From Planctomycetota bacterium (GTDB lineage Bacteria > Planctomycetota > Phycisphaerae > WQYP01): a stretch of 38,897 bases of DNA. Where the stretch lies: contig JAJYDW010000036.1 in the NCBI GenBank assembly GCA_021790385.1, forward strand, positions 1 through 38,897. Direction: 5' to 3'. This document shows positions 1-8,633 of this stretch, one piece after another. The notes beneath the pieces were generated by a model. It was not told the DNA's origin and searched no databases. It saw only the letters and a list, made by a program, of their open reading frames with translations. Numbering within the stretch: position 1 is the stretch's first letter; each line of letters opens with the position of its first letter. The translations under genes and the position numbers were made by a program.

Positions 1-56
1 TCCAGATGCGCCTCACACGAGGCCATCAGCCGCTTCTTGAGGACGTCCTTGTCCAT
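1..56 (-). CDS. 5' end of an unidentified gene, cut by the window edge
   Basis: Only the first 18 codons are inside the window, reading MDKDVLKKRLMASCEAHL. The start is supported by a near-perfect Shine-Dalgarno (AAGGAG) eight bases upstream of the ATG, which makes a real gene start likely even though the product cannot be identified. It runs in the same direction as the suf operon and begins about 120 bases after the last suf gene, so it could be read through from that operon or have its own promoter. The N-terminus is charged and shows no signal peptide or membrane segment. Confidence 0.6.
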   Translation of the reverse strand, partial: MDKDVLKKRLMASCEAHL

Positions 57-176
57 GCTAAAACTCCTTATAAAAGAACTGATCCCTATTCTACCAGATA
101 CCCGTGCCAAAAAATATGGCCACACCCAGTTGCGATGGCGCAAGCACACATTGCGGGCAAACGGGGCCGGCCGCAT

Positions 177-896
177 TTACATAAGTCCCAAAGCCAATTG
201 CGCTTCTTCCGACATACGATCCTTGCTCCATGGCGGATCCCACACCAGGTTTACCTTTGCACCTTTCACCGATTCAATGGTTTCAACCGCTGCGGCCACC
301 GCCGGCGGCATGGAACCCGCCACCGGACAGCCGGGAGCCGTCAGTGTCATATCGATGATCACTTCCCGCTGGGGCAAAATGGTTATTTTATAAATCAGGC
401 CCAAATCATAGATGTTGACAGGAATTTCCGGATCAAAAATGGTGCGAAGTTTTTCAATTATTTCCGCCTCCAGCACTTTATCATGCAGACCGGAAAATTC
501 AGGCGACGCAGCCGTCCCGAGCACATCGGACGTCGCTTCACCATTCACGACAGGTGGCGCGGCACCGGCGGAACCTTCCGTCGCAGGCTTGACAGGCAAG
601 CGTGTGGTGTGAGGATTTTTAAAGGTAAAGCCCCGCCCTCCCTGTTCATCCTTAAAGTCAATTTCCGTACCATCAAGACTCGGAAAACTGGTCGGGTCAC
701 ACACGATTTTGATATCGTGTGAAACACCCGTTACATCATCATCTACGGAAACCTCCGTCAGATCCAGAATATAGTTAAACCCGTGCATGTTGCGGCCCTT
801 GATGCCCACGCGCAGCACCACCTTATCGGACATGGCCTGATCTTTGATGATGGCTTTAATTTCCTGCGCGGCCCGCTCGGTTAATGTTACTGCCAT
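177..896 (-). CDS. sufT: Fusion of cysteine-less A-type Fe-S carrier domain and SufT (MIP18/DUF59) domain
   Basis: A 239-residue protein with two parts. Residues 1-98 follow the IscA/SufA/HesB fold, with LTERAAQEI at the start, then IVCDPTSFPSLDGTEIDF and RGFTFKNP. The three cysteines that bind a cluster in that family are gone: the usual GGCSGF reads GRNMHGF (34-40) and the C-terminal CGCG stretch is missing. After a Pro/Ala/Gly-rich linker (99-140), residues 141-239 are a SufT/PaaD-like MIP18 domain with DPEIPVNIYDLGLIY, the conserved APGCP (Cys190) and a WDPPW ending. SufT-type proteins are known to help mature Fe-S proteins. The ATG at 896 was chosen over an in-frame TTG at 923 because the A-type domain starts there. 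It lies 28 bases after sufU and is the last gene of the operon. The Cys-less domain may be a scaffold or interaction module; that is inference. Confidence 0.88.
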   Translation of the reverse strand: MAVTLTERAAQEIKAIIKDQAMSDKVVLRVGIKGRNMHGFNYILDLTEVSVDDDVTGVSHDIKIVCDPTSFPSLDGTEIDFKDEQGGRGFTFKNPHTTRLPVKPATEGSAGAAPPVVNGEATSDVLGTAASPEFSGLHDKVLEAEIIEKLRTIFDPEIPVNIYDLGLIYKITILPQREVIIDMTLTAPGCPVAGSMPPAVAAAVETIESVKGAKVNLVWDPPWSKDRMSEEAQLALGLM

Positions 897-924
897 GGAT
901 AATTCCCATCCCTGTAAATTCAAT

Positions 925-1377
925 CTATTCTGTTTTTACCGGTTCAGCACTGCCCTTGAGGGCCGCCTGCAGGGTGTGCCAGGCCAGCGTGGCACATTTC
1001 ACCCGCACCGGAAATTCCCGCACGCCGCCAAATACCGCCAGTTTCCCCAGCAATTCTTCATCTCTATCCGCATGGTCTCCGGTGGTAAGCAGATCATGAA
1101 AACTCTCAAAAATAGCCTGCGCCTCCACCAGCGATCTACCCTTGAGCGATTCGGTCATCATCGAGGCGGAGGCCGTGGAAATGGCACAACCGGAACCGGT
1201 AAAGCTTATATCGCGAATCACACCGTCTTCCACCTGCACGAACACTTTGAGTCGATCACCGCAAAGTGGATTATGCCCGTCGGCCGCCCGGACGGAATCC
1301 GGCATGGTATGGAAATTCCGTGGATGTTTGGCGTGATCCAGAATTACCTCCTGATAAAGTTCGCGTAAATCTGACAT
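925..1377 (-). CDS. sufU: Fe-S assembly sulfur acceptor SufU
   Basis: A 150-residue SufU-type protein. In the family it takes sulfur from the SufS persulfide through a zinc-bound site and passes it to SufBCD. The zinc/catalytic ligands are all visible: Cys39 and Asp41 in NPLCGD, Cys64 in GSGCAIS, and Cys128 in VKCATLAW. The extra segment between Cys64 and Cys128 separates SufU from IscU scaffolds. Its ATG overlaps the sufS stop by one base (TGATG), indicating translational coupling, which fits the need for matched SufS and SufU. No SufE gene is seen, so SufU is likely the only partner of SufS here. Confidence 0.95.
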   Translation of the reverse strand: MSDLRELYQEVILDHAKHPRNFHTMPDSVRAADGHNPLCGDRLKVFVQVEDGVIRDISFTGSGCAISTASASMMTESLKGRSLVEAQAIFESFHDLLTTGDHADRDEELLGKLAVFGGVREFPVRVKCATLAWHTLQAALKGSAEPVKTE

Positions 1378-2654
1378 CAGCCCAGAACCTCTTTTACCGT
1401 TTGCAGCCCCTGCACCAACTGATCCACATCCGCACGCGTGTTATAAAATGCCAGCGAGACCCGTGCGGTGGCCGGAATTCCGTATCGGTCCATCACCGGC
1501 TGGCAACAATGATGGCCGGTGCGAATGGCCACGCCCTGACCATCCAGAATAGTACCCACATCATGCGGATGAGCGTAGGAGAGGACAAAAGAAATAACCG
1601 CCGCCTTTTCGGCGGCAGTACCAACAATTTTCAGCCCCTTGACCTGCGAAAGTTTTTCCTGGGCGTAAAGCAGCAATTGATGCTCATAGCCGGCAATGCG
1701 ATCCATGCCAATACCGCTGACGTAATCCAGGGCGGCGGCCAGCCCTAAAGCACCGGAAATATTGGGCGTTCCGGCTTCAAATTTCTGTGGAGCCGGAGCA
1801 TAGGTGGTTTTGGCAAAAGTAACGGTTTCAATCATGTCACCGCCGCCCTGATAAGGGGGCATGGCCTGCAAAATTGCCTGCCTGCAGTACAGCACGCCGA
1901 TGCCCGTGGGACCGCATATCTTGTGGCCGGAGAAAACGAAGAAATCGCAGTCGATATCCCGAACATCGATGGGCAGATGCGGCACCGATTGTGCTCCATC
2001 CACCAGAGCCAGCGCCCCCGCCGTATGGGCCATACGCACCATGCGCTGCACCGGAGTGATGGTACCCAACGCATTGGATACGTGCGTTATGGCCACCAGC
2101 CGCGTACGCGGGCTAAGCAGCTTTTCGTATTCCTCCATGCACAACTCGCCCGCCTCGTTGATCGGGATCACCCGCAGCCTGGCCCCCACCCGATCCGCAA
2201 GTATCTGCCACGGCACAATATTGGAATGGTGCTCCAACGTTGAAAGGATAATTTCATCTCCCGCCCGCACATTCGCCTGGCCCCAACTCGTCGCCACCAG
2301 ATTGATCGCTTCCGTGGCCCCGCGGACGAACACTACTTCCCGGAAATCCGCGGCGTTGATGAACTGCCGCACGCACTCCCGCGCCGCTTCATACGCGGCC
2401 GTCGCCTCCATGCTTAGCTCGTAAACACCCCGATGTATATTGGCGTTCTGACTGTAGTAAAACCGCGTCATCGCGGCAATCACCGCCTGGGGTTTCTGGC
2501 TGGTGGCGGCATTATCCAGGTACGCCAGGCGCTTGCCATGGACGGTGGTCTGCAAAATCGGGAAGTCACCACGAATATCGTCCGGCGAAAATACCGTCAA
2601 CGGGACCACCGCTTCTCCTCTGCCCCGGGCTGACTTCATGCTCTTAACTGCCAT
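1377..2654 (-). CDS. sufS: Cysteine desulfurase SufS (group II)
   Basis: A 425-residue PLP-dependent cysteine desulfurase that supplies sulfur for cluster assembly. The PLP lysine lies in FSGHKICGPTGIG (about K245). The catalytic cysteine is the first of the pair in RTGHHCCQP (about C383), in the short-loop context of group II enzymes. The reading frame stays open upstream into sufD, but the start MAVKSMKS at 2654 is preferred: it begins one base after the sufD stop (TAACATG), and the extra upstream residues have no counterpart in the family. About 20 residues precede the usual N-terminus VFSPDDIRGDFPIL. It sits between sufD and sufU with almost no spacing, as part of one operon. Confidence 0.95.
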   Translation of the reverse strand: MAVKSMKSARGRGEAVVPLTVFSPDDIRGDFPILQTTVHGKRLAYLDNAATSQKPQAVIAAMTRFYYSQNANIHRGVYELSMEATAAYEAARECVRQFINAADFREVVFVRGATEAINLVATSWGQANVRAGDEIILSTLEHHSNIVPWQILADRVGARLRVIPINEAGELCMEEYEKLLSPRTRLVAITHVSNALGTITPVQRMVRMAHTAGALALVDGAQSVPHLPIDVRDIDCDFFVFSGHKICGPTGIGVLYCRQAILQAMPPYQGGGDMIETVTFAKTTYAPAPQKFEAGTPNISGALGLAAALDYVSGIGMDRIAGYEHQLLLYAQEKLSQVKGLKIVGTAAEKAAVISFVLSYAHPHDVGTILDGQGVAIRTGHHCCQPVMDRYGIPATARVSLAFYNTRADVDQLVQGLQTVKEVLG

Positions 2655-2655
2655 G

Positions 2656-3966
2656 TTAGAATTCCTCCCGCTCCAGCCTATGCAATTCCACGACCACCAA
2701 GTCTTCCAATGTTCCACGCACTTCCGGCTGCCAAACCCGGGCCAGCACATCCGCGGCAAACGCGCCGGTCAACATGGCACGGGCCTGATTGTACGCAAGC
2801 CCCCTGGCCCGCAGATAAAAAAGCTGCTCTTCATCCAGCGGGCCATTGGTGGAACCATGGGTGCACTTGACATCATCAGCGTATATTTCCAACTGCGGCT
2901 GCGAATTCATGCTGGCCTGGCCCGAAAGCAGCACGGCCTTGCTGGTCTGTTTGGCATCGGTCTTTTGCGATCCGGGACGAACCAGAATTTTGCCGGTAAA
3001 GGTTCCGCTGGACCGGCCCGCCAGAAGACTCTTATACAATTCGTGGCTCTCACAGTGTTCCCGGGCATGATCCAGCATGGTGTGATTGTCCACATGCTGC
3101 CGCCCCGCCGTCATGGAAAGCCCATTGAGCGTTGCTTCACAACCCGGTCCAGCCAACGTCACAGTCACATTATTGCGCACCAGCAAACCACCCTGATTGA
3201 GCGACAAGGATTGAAACCTGACATCCTTAGCCAGATGCGCGTAGTCCGAGCCGATATGGAGTGCGGCCGTTCCCTCCCGCTGAATTTTCACCAGTTCCAC
3301 CCGGCTGCCCGCACCAACATAAGTCTCCAATACCGAATTGGTCAGATAGGTCAGATCATCCGGCCCGGTAAAGTTTAACACCACCGTCATGCTGGAATTA
3401 TCCCCGACTTTCAGAAGTATCCGCGGATATGTGGCAAAAGGCTCAGTGCCAACGGAATGAACTATCAGACTCAGCGGCCGTTCGACGGCAACTCCGCCCG
3501 GCACCTCCACCAACACCACATCGGACATATTAGCGGTGTTCAGGGCGATCATACCATGATGAGCCGGGCGAGCCTGTGCGCCAAGCAGCTTCTCAAAGGT
3601 TGCCAACTCTGCGCCCGAAGCCTGGGCCAAAAACGCCACGCGCACCGGCGCGGGCGGCAAACGCGAGGCCTGAGCATTGAATTTCCCGTTGATCAGCACC
3701 AGTTCGGCACCATCAAGTCCGGTCGGGCGGGCCTCGGCGGCCCTTGCCGCAGCAGAGCACCCGGTGGAAAACGAAGTCTCGGCCAGAAATGACAGGTCGG
3801 TAAAACGCCACTGTTCATCAGTGTTTGCCGGTAAACCCGCACGCAGCCACTGCTGCCGCGCCTCTTCCCGCCTGACTTGCAGCCAGTCCGGACCAAGGGT
3901 GGACGAATTTGGCCCCGTGGCAAGCAGGTTCTGGAGATAACTTGCATTGGACATTAATCGAGTCAT
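2656..3966 (-). CDS. sufD: Fe-S cluster assembly protein SufD
   Basis: A 436-residue SufD, the partner of SufB in the SufBC2D scaffold. The N-terminal helical part contains the family signature TDEQWRFTDLS (about residues 49-59). The C-terminal beta-helix ends with a region rich in conserved residues, including DDVKCTHGST, LDEEQLFYLRARG and the typical terminal segment of the SufB/SufD family. The start ATG at 3966 is followed by a second possible start (MSNASYL) four codons on. The stop is 1 base before sufS, and the start is 44 bases after sufC. SufD lacks the cluster-forming role of SufB in known systems and is thought to help iron entry. Confidence 0.93.
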   Translation of the reverse strand: MTRLMSNASYLQNLLATGPNSSTLGPDWLQVRREEARQQWLRAGLPANTDEQWRFTDLSFLAETSFSTGCSAAARAAEARPTGLDGAELVLINGKFNAQASRLPPAPVRVAFLAQASGAELATFEKLLGAQARPAHHGMIALNTANMSDVVLVEVPGGVAVERPLSLIVHSVGTEPFATYPRILLKVGDNSSMTVVLNFTGPDDLTYLTNSVLETYVGAGSRVELVKIQREGTAALHIGSDYAHLAKDVRFQSLSLNQGGLLVRNNVTVTLAGPGCEATLNGLSMTAGRQHVDNHTMLDHAREHCESHELYKSLLAGRSSGTFTGKILVRPGSQKTDAKQTSKAVLLSGQASMNSQPQLEIYADDVKCTHGSTNGPLDEEQLFYLRARGLAYNQARAMLTGAFAADVLARVWQPEVRGTLEDLVVVELHRLEREEF

Positions 3967-4010
3967 GTATATCGCACCGTTTGAGTTAAATGACGCTTGA
4001 AACCGCTGAA

Positions 4011-4772
4011 TTAATGGACGGCAGTCGGCTCTTCCAACCAGCCGTAACCGCGGGCTTCCAGTTCCAGCGCCAGATTCTTATCGCCGGATTTAATAATCTG
4101 TCCGTCGCGCAACACATGCACATAATCGGGAACAATATAATTAAGCAGTCGCTGATAATGGGTCACCACCAGTATTCCGCGGTCAGACCCGCGCAGCGAA
4201 TTGACCCCGCCGGCAACAATCCGCAAAGCGTCAATATCCAGGCCGGAATCAGTCTCATCGAGAATGGCCAGCTTGGGATCCAAAACAGCCATCTGCAATA
4301 TTTCGTTGCGTTTCTTTTCGCCCCCGGAAAAACCTTCGTTAACCGCGCGCGACAAAAAACTGGCATCCATATCCAGTAATTTCATTTTCTGCTTCATGAG
4401 CTTAAGAAAATCCATGGCATCCAATTCCGGCTCGCCATGGTATTTGCGCACGGCATTCAGGGCAGCCTTGAGAAAATAACTGGTGGATACACCCGGAATC
4501 TCCACCGGATACTGAAAAGCCAGAAACAGCCCTTCACAGGCCCGCTCTTCCGGCGATAAATCCAGCAGATCCCGGCCATTCAACCGAACCTCACCGCCGG
4601 TTACCGCATACGTATCACGACCCGCCAGCACCTGGGCCAGGGTGCTTTTACCCGAGCCATTCGGCCCCATAATCGCATGCACCTCGCCCGGCGCAATGGT
4701 CAGATTCACCCCACGCAGGATTTCACGCCCGGCGATACCGGCCCTTAAGTCTTTTATTTCAAGTATTGACAT
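4011..4772 (-). CDS. sufC: SUF scaffold ATPase SufC
   Basis: A 253-residue ABC-type ATPase that drives conformational change of the SufBCD scaffold in the cytoplasm. Visible motifs are Walker [10 protein letters not shown] (36-44), the Q-loop region [12 protein letters not shown] typical of SufC, the signature [10 protein letters not shown], Walker [13 protein letters not shown] with its catalytic acidic residue, and a switch histidine in VVTHYQRLL. The PVEIPG segment sets SufC apart from transporter ATPases. The ATG has a good ribosome-binding site (AGAGGA) about six bases upstream. It follows sufB by 56 bases. Confidence 0.96.
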   Translation of the reverse strand: MSILEIKDLRAGIAGREILRGVNLTIAPGEVHAIMGPNGSGKSTLAQVLAGRDTYAVTGGEVRLNGRDLLDLSPEERACEGLFLAFQYPVEIPGVSTSYFLKAALNAVRKYHGEPELDAMDFLKLMKQKMKLLDMDASFLSRAVNEGFSGGEKKRNEILQMAVLDPKLAILDETDSGLDIDALRIVAGGVNSLRGSDRGILVVTHYQRLLNYIVPDYVHVLRDGQIIKSGDKNLALELEARGYGWLEEPTAVH

Positions 4773-4828
4773 AGAGTTCCTCTGGTTTAAGTATTCACTG
4801 TTACAGTGTTTTTATCCGCTTTTCACGG

Positions 4829-6274
4829 TCAGCCTACGCTGCCTTCCAGGCTTACACCCAGCAGTTTCTGAGCTTCTACGGCAAATTCCATCGGCAGTTC
4901 CTTGAAAACCTCCTTGCAAAAGCCATTGATGATCATGTTGACTGCATCTTCCAGGGCTATACCGCGCTGTTTGCAGTAAAAAAGCTGATCTTCGCCGATT
5001 TTAGAAGTAGAAGCCTCGTGTTCCGCGCGCGAGGTGGTGTTTTTCATTTCAATGTACGGAAATGTATGGGCTCCGCATTGATCACCCAGCAGTAGCGAAT
5101 CGCACTGAGTATAGTTGCGGGCGTTGTCCGCCCCCTTAAGCACCTTCACCAGACCGCGATACGTATTCTGGCCATGTCCCGCCGATATACCCTTGGACAC
5201 AATCGTGCTGCGGGTATTTTTCCCGATATGAATCATTTTCGTGCCGGTATCCGCCTGTTGATAATTGTTGGCCAACGCCACCGAATAGAACTCCCCAATG
5301 GAGTTGTCCCCCTGCAATATCACACTGGGATATTTCCATGTAATAGCTGAGCCGGTCTCCACCTGCGTCCAGGAAATCCGGGAATTGCGGCCCAGACACT
5401 TTCCCCGCTTGGTAACAAAATTATAAATGCCACCCTTGCCCTGTTTGTCCCCCGGATACCAGTTCTGCACGGTGGAATATTTAATCTGGGCGTTATCCAG
5501 CGCCACCAGTTCAACCACCGCCGCGTGCAACTGATTTTCATCGCGCATCGGTGCGGTGCAGCCCTCCAGATAACTTACGTAAGCCCCTTCCTCGGCGATA
5601 ATCAGCGTGCGTTCGAACTGGCCGGTTTCCTTGGCGTTAATCCGGAAATAGGTGGAAAGCTCCATGGGGCAGCGCACGCCTTGGGGCACAAAGCAAAAAG
5701 AGCCGTCGCTGAACACCGCGGAATTGAGTGTGGCGTAAAAGTTATCGGAATATGGAACCACCGATCCCAGATACTTTCGCACCAGGTCCGGGTGAGTTTT
5801 CACCGCTTCTGAAAATGAGCCGAAGATGACCCCCATCTCCGCCAGTTTAGCCTTGAAGGTGGTAGCCACGGAAACGCTGTCGAAAACCGCATCCACAGCC
5901 ACGTTGGCCAGCAATTTCTGCTCCTCGAGCGGCACGCCGAGCTTGGCATAGGTCCGCAGCAATTCGGGATCAACCTCATCCAGACTCGCAAGCTTCTTTT
6001 TGGCCTTGGGTGCAGAATAATAAATGATGTCCTGAAAGTTGATCGGTGGGTACTTGATATTGGCCCATTGCGGGGGAACCATGGTAAGCCAATGCCGGTA
6101 GGCCTTTAGGCGAAATTCCAGCAGAAATTCCGGCTCATCCTTGCGCCGGGAAATCTCGCGAATGATATCCTCATTGAGACCTTTGGGCAGGGCGTCGGCG
6201 TCAATATCGGTAACAAAACCCCATTCATATTCTTTATTGGCCAGGCTTTCTATGGTCCCGGTATCCGTAGGCAT
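4829..6274 (-). CDS. sufB: Fe-S cluster assembly scaffold SufB
   Basis: A 481-residue SufB, the core scaffold on which the nascent cluster is built. The sequence is family-typical from [22 protein letters not shown] through the beta-helix core to [20 protein letters not shown] near the C-terminus, which contains the conserved Glu/His-rich region and a cysteine in the FYCKQRGI segment. The frame is open further upstream to 6337, but MPTDTGTI at 6274 is the better start: it has GGAG about nine bases upstream and matches the usual family N-terminus. It is the first gene of the suf operon, so the promoter and palindrome just upstream probably govern all six genes. Confidence 0.96.
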   Translation of the reverse strand: MPTDTGTIESLANKEYEWGFVTDIDADALPKGLNEDIIREISRRKDEPEFLLEFRLKAYRHWLTMVPPQWANIKYPPINFQDIIYYSAPKAKKKLASLDEVDPELLRTYAKLGVPLEEQKLLANVAVDAVFDSVSVATTFKAKLAEMGVIFGSFSEAVKTHPDLVRKYLGSVVPYSDNFYATLNSAVFSDGSFCFVPQGVRCPMELSTYFRINAKETGQFERTLIIAEEGAYVSYLEGCTAPMRDENQLHAAVVELVALDNAQIKYSTVQNWYPGDKQGKGGIYNFVTKRGKCLGRNSRISWTQVETGSAITWKYPSVILQGDNSIGEFYSVALANNYQQADTGTKMIHIGKNTRSTIVSKGISAGHGQNTYRGLVKVLKGADNARNYTQCDSLLLGDQCGAHTFPYIEMKNTTSRAEHEASTSKIGEDQLFYCKQRGIALEDAVNMIINGFCKEVFKELPMEFAVEAQKLLGVSLEGSVG

Positions 6275-6369
6275 GGTATGAACTCCAAATTTCCGAGTAA
6301 AATTAGCCGCCCCAACAGGCCAACCTCGTCGCCACATTGGCCGCCTGCTGCACCCGCCTTCTTCGCCTA

Positions 6370-6398
6370 ATCCTATACCTCACGATTGCTCAGGTCAA
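6370..6398 (-). promoter_or_regulatory. Predicted sigma70-type promoter of the suf operon
   Basis: Read on the minus strand, a -35 box TTGACC and a -10 box TAGGAT are separated by 17 bases. The predicted transcript would start near 6362, about 88 bases before the sufB ATG. The alternative -10 TATAGG, with 15-base spacing, is less likely. The -35 box lies on the edge of the 25-bp palindrome described separately, an arrangement typical of a repressor site. Prediction from sequence only. Confidence 0.5.
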
Positions 6399-6419
6399 TT
6401 GAGATTAAATCTCATTTGA
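6395..6419. promoter_or_regulatory. 25-bp palindromic operator candidate between sufB and RNase D gene
   Basis: The core is a perfect inverted repeat, TGAGATT-A-AATCTCA (6400-6414). It is extended by matching TCAA/TTGA ends, giving 11 of 12 pairs across 25 bp. It overlaps the predicted -35 box of the suf promoter. In other bacteria suf operons are controlled by Rrf2-family (IscR), SufR or Fur-type regulators that bind such dyads. Which family would bind here cannot be told from sequence, and no regulator gene lies next to it. Confidence 0.6.
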
Positions 6420-6557
6420 TGATCCCGATACTATACCATCCGACCATGACCTAATACTCTGTTCGGGTTGTACCCCCCACTGTAATTTATATTTACGAAC
6501 TCGCACCTTCCCCTCGCAAGGTTGCCAGCGGCCCTTGAACACGGCACAATACCCGCC

Positions 6558-7793
6558 ATGGAAGGTTCCTTGCCCGATCAATTACCATTAGTTCCAAAAC
6601 ATTTAATTGATACTCCGGCCGAGTTTCACAAAGTCTGTGATCATCTCGCGGCCGCTGGAGCGTTTGGATTTGATACTGAATTTATCGGCGAATTCACTTA
6701 TCAGCCGGTTTTATGCCTGATACAGGTGGCCACGCGGGACCGCGTGGAAATCATAGATTCCATGGCTATCCAGGATCTGGCTCCTCTGTGGAAACTCGTC
6801 GCAGACTCCAAAATTCTCAAAATCTGTCATGCCGGCGAACAGGACTTAGCCATCGCCTTTGCCCAGAGCGGCCTGGCCCCGGCCAATGTCATGGATACCC
6901 AGATGCTCGCCGGGCTTATTGGCATGGGCTATCCACTGGCCTACTGGAAACTGGCCGAGGAATTTGCAGGCATCTCTCTGGCCAAAGCCCATACGTATAG
7001 CGCATGGAATCGCCGCCCCTTGACCGGACCCCAATTCGAATACGCTGTAGATGACGTAAAATATCTATTCCCGATTTATGATCGGCTGGATGCGGAATTA
7101 ATACGCCTGAACCGCCGCTCATGGGCTACAGCAGCCTGTGATGAGCTTACCGCCGCCGCCGCAGTCGAACTGGATGCCCAGAAAGTGTATCTGAAAATCA
7201 AAACCGCAAAATCTTTTACCGCGGAAAACCTGGCGGTTCTGCAGGCCTTGGCGGCCTGGCGGGAACAGGTTGCCTTTGAGCACAACCTGCCGGCGCGGAG
7301 CCTGCTTGCGGATGAAATTCTCCGCGACATCGCCAAAAACCCGCCGGCCCGGCCAGCTTCACTGTCTAAAATAAAAAATTTTCCACCGGGAGAATTGGCC
7401 TCTTACGGACCAACCATTCTTGAATTGATCCGCCATGTCCGTTCGTCTCCGCCGAACACCTGGCCTACCCCCCCGGAACCATCCAACGATTCCCCACGTT
7501 ATAAGCTTTATGCGGACATGCTATGGTCCATCACCCAGGTTCTTTGTCTGGGGCAGGCCTTGTCCACCGCCGCTGTCACCTCCCAGGCGGAAATAGCTCA
7601 ACTGGCGCAGGCATTGCTCGACCAGCAAGATCTCAGCCGCATCGACGTTGTCCGTGGATGGCGACTGGAAAGTATCGGCCGCCACCTGCTGGAATTCGCC
7701 GCAAACAAAATTAACCTTGTCTTAAGCTGCCACCAACAACGTCTGGCAATCGCGGCGCAGCCCGCACCAGATACACACCCAGGCCCATCCTGA
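6558..7793 (+). CDS. rnd: Ribonuclease D-like 3'-5' exonuclease with HRDC domain
   Basis: A 411-residue DEDDy exonuclease, a family that trims 3' ends of tRNA and other small RNAs. The catalytic acids are visible: Asp39 and Glu41 in FDTEF, Asp96 in HAGEQDL, and Tyr162 with Asp166 in YAVDDVKYL. A helical HRDC-like domain follows (about residues 215-270, LAVLQALAAWREQVAFEHN). The C-terminal 100 or so residues are less conserved and may form a second HRDC-like bundle. The frame is open from a TTG at 6522, but the ATG at 6558 fits the family N-terminus better; neither has a clear ribosome-binding site. It is divergent from sufB. The methyltransferase gene begins 40 bases downstream. Confidence 0.9.
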   Translation: MEGSLPDQLPLVPKHLIDTPAEFHKVCDHLAAAGAFGFDTEFIGEFTYQPVLCLIQVATRDRVEIIDSMAIQDLAPLWKLVADSKILKICHAGEQDLAIAFAQSGLAPANVMDTQMLAGLIGMGYPLAYWKLAEEFAGISLAKAHTYSAWNRRPLTGPQFEYAVDDVKYLFPIYDRLDAELIRLNRRSWATAACDELTAAAAVELDAQKVYLKIKTAKSFTAENLAVLQALAAWREQVAFEHNLPARSLLADEILRDIAKNPPARPASLSKIKNFPPGELASYGPTILELIRHVRSSPPNTWPTPPEPSNDSPRYKLYADMLWSITQVLCLGQALSTAAVTSQAEIAQLAQALLDQQDLSRIDVVRGWRLESIGRHLLEFAANKINLVLSCHQQRLAIAAQPAPDTHPGPS

Positions 7794-7832
7794 ATCTGCG
7801 GCCCAAACGGTGGCGCAAATTCTGATGCGTGG

Positions 7833-8612
7833 ATGACGACGATCCATCCCCTACCCGTAGAGTTCATAAAGTGTACAATGCCACGCACCATGAATTATCC
7901 GGAGAACATCCTTCGCTGGAAAAAACAGTTAGTAGCCTTGGCGGCTGAACCCTATCGCCGCGCCGGCCGCTTCGCATGGCACTTTGCCCGGGGCAAACTC
8001 GGCGGCGATCCGGTTTTTCTGGGAATTTTGCGCCAGGGCCTTATCGCTTCGAATTCACAAATCTTGGATCTGGGCTGCGGGCAGGGGCTGCTGGCCGCAT
8101 GGTTGCACGCGGCACACGCACTTTCCTCCAGCGGCAACTGGCCCCAAGGTTGGCCTCCAGCCCCGGTACAACTCACCATCCGCGGGATCGAACTAATGCC
8201 ACGCGACGTGCAAAGAGGGCAATTGGCGCTGGGCAGCGGAGCCACCATTAAACAAGGCGACATCCGCACCGCAGAATTTGGTCAGGCGGATATTGTGGTC
8301 ATTCTTGATGTCCTGCATTACATGGACTATGCCGCCCAGGATGCCGTCTTACGCCGCGTACGCGCCGCTTTGCCGGTTCATGGCATCCTGCTGATGCGCA
8401 TTGGAAATGCAGACAGCGGCTGGCGTTTTCGCCTGAGCAACTGCGTGGATTCTCTGGTCGCATTGGCCCGCGGCCATGGCATGGTACGGCTTCACGGTCG
8501 ATCGCTGGCCCAATGGCACATGGCTCTGGAACAACTGGGTTTTACCGTGGAGCAAATTCCCATGAGCGAGGGTACTCCATTTGCCAATATTTTGCTGGTG
8601 GGACGGGTGTAA
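7833..8612 (+). CDS. Class I SAM-dependent methyltransferase, substrate unknown
   Basis: Up to 259 residues with a Rossmann-fold methyltransferase core. Motif I is LDLGCGQG (residues 78-85), the acidic strand-2 residue is in RGIELMP, and a motif IV-like stretch reads ADIVVILDVLHYMDY. The N-terminal 70 residues are helical and contain a run of Arg and Trp residues. The ATG at 7833 gives the longest form, but starts at 7878 (MPRTMNYP) or 7890 (MNYPENIL) are equally plausible. It shares a strand with the RNase D gene, 39 bases downstream, and converges on the ABC transporter. Nothing nearby shows whether it methylates a lipid, a small molecule or a macromolecule. Confidence 0.8.
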   Translation: MTTIHPLPVEFIKCTMPRTMNYPENILRWKKQLVALAAEPYRRAGRFAWHFARGKLGGDPVFLGILRQGLIASNSQILDLGCGQGLLAAWLHAAHALSSSGNWPQGWPPAPVQLTIRGIELMPRDVQRGQLALGSGATIKQGDIRTAEFGQADIVVILDVLHYMDYAAQDAVLRRVRAALPVHGILLMRIGNADSGWRFRLSNCVDSLVALARGHGMVRLHGRSLAQWHMALEQLGFTVEQIPMSEGTPFANILLVGRV

Positions 8613-8633
8613 CCACCACGGTACCGGCACCCA

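Noticed and set aside
130..143. Short hairpin TTGCG/CGCAA after sufT as a terminator
   Set aside because: The stem has only five pairs and the nearest T run on the minus strand is about 16 bases away, so it does not fit an intrinsic terminator.
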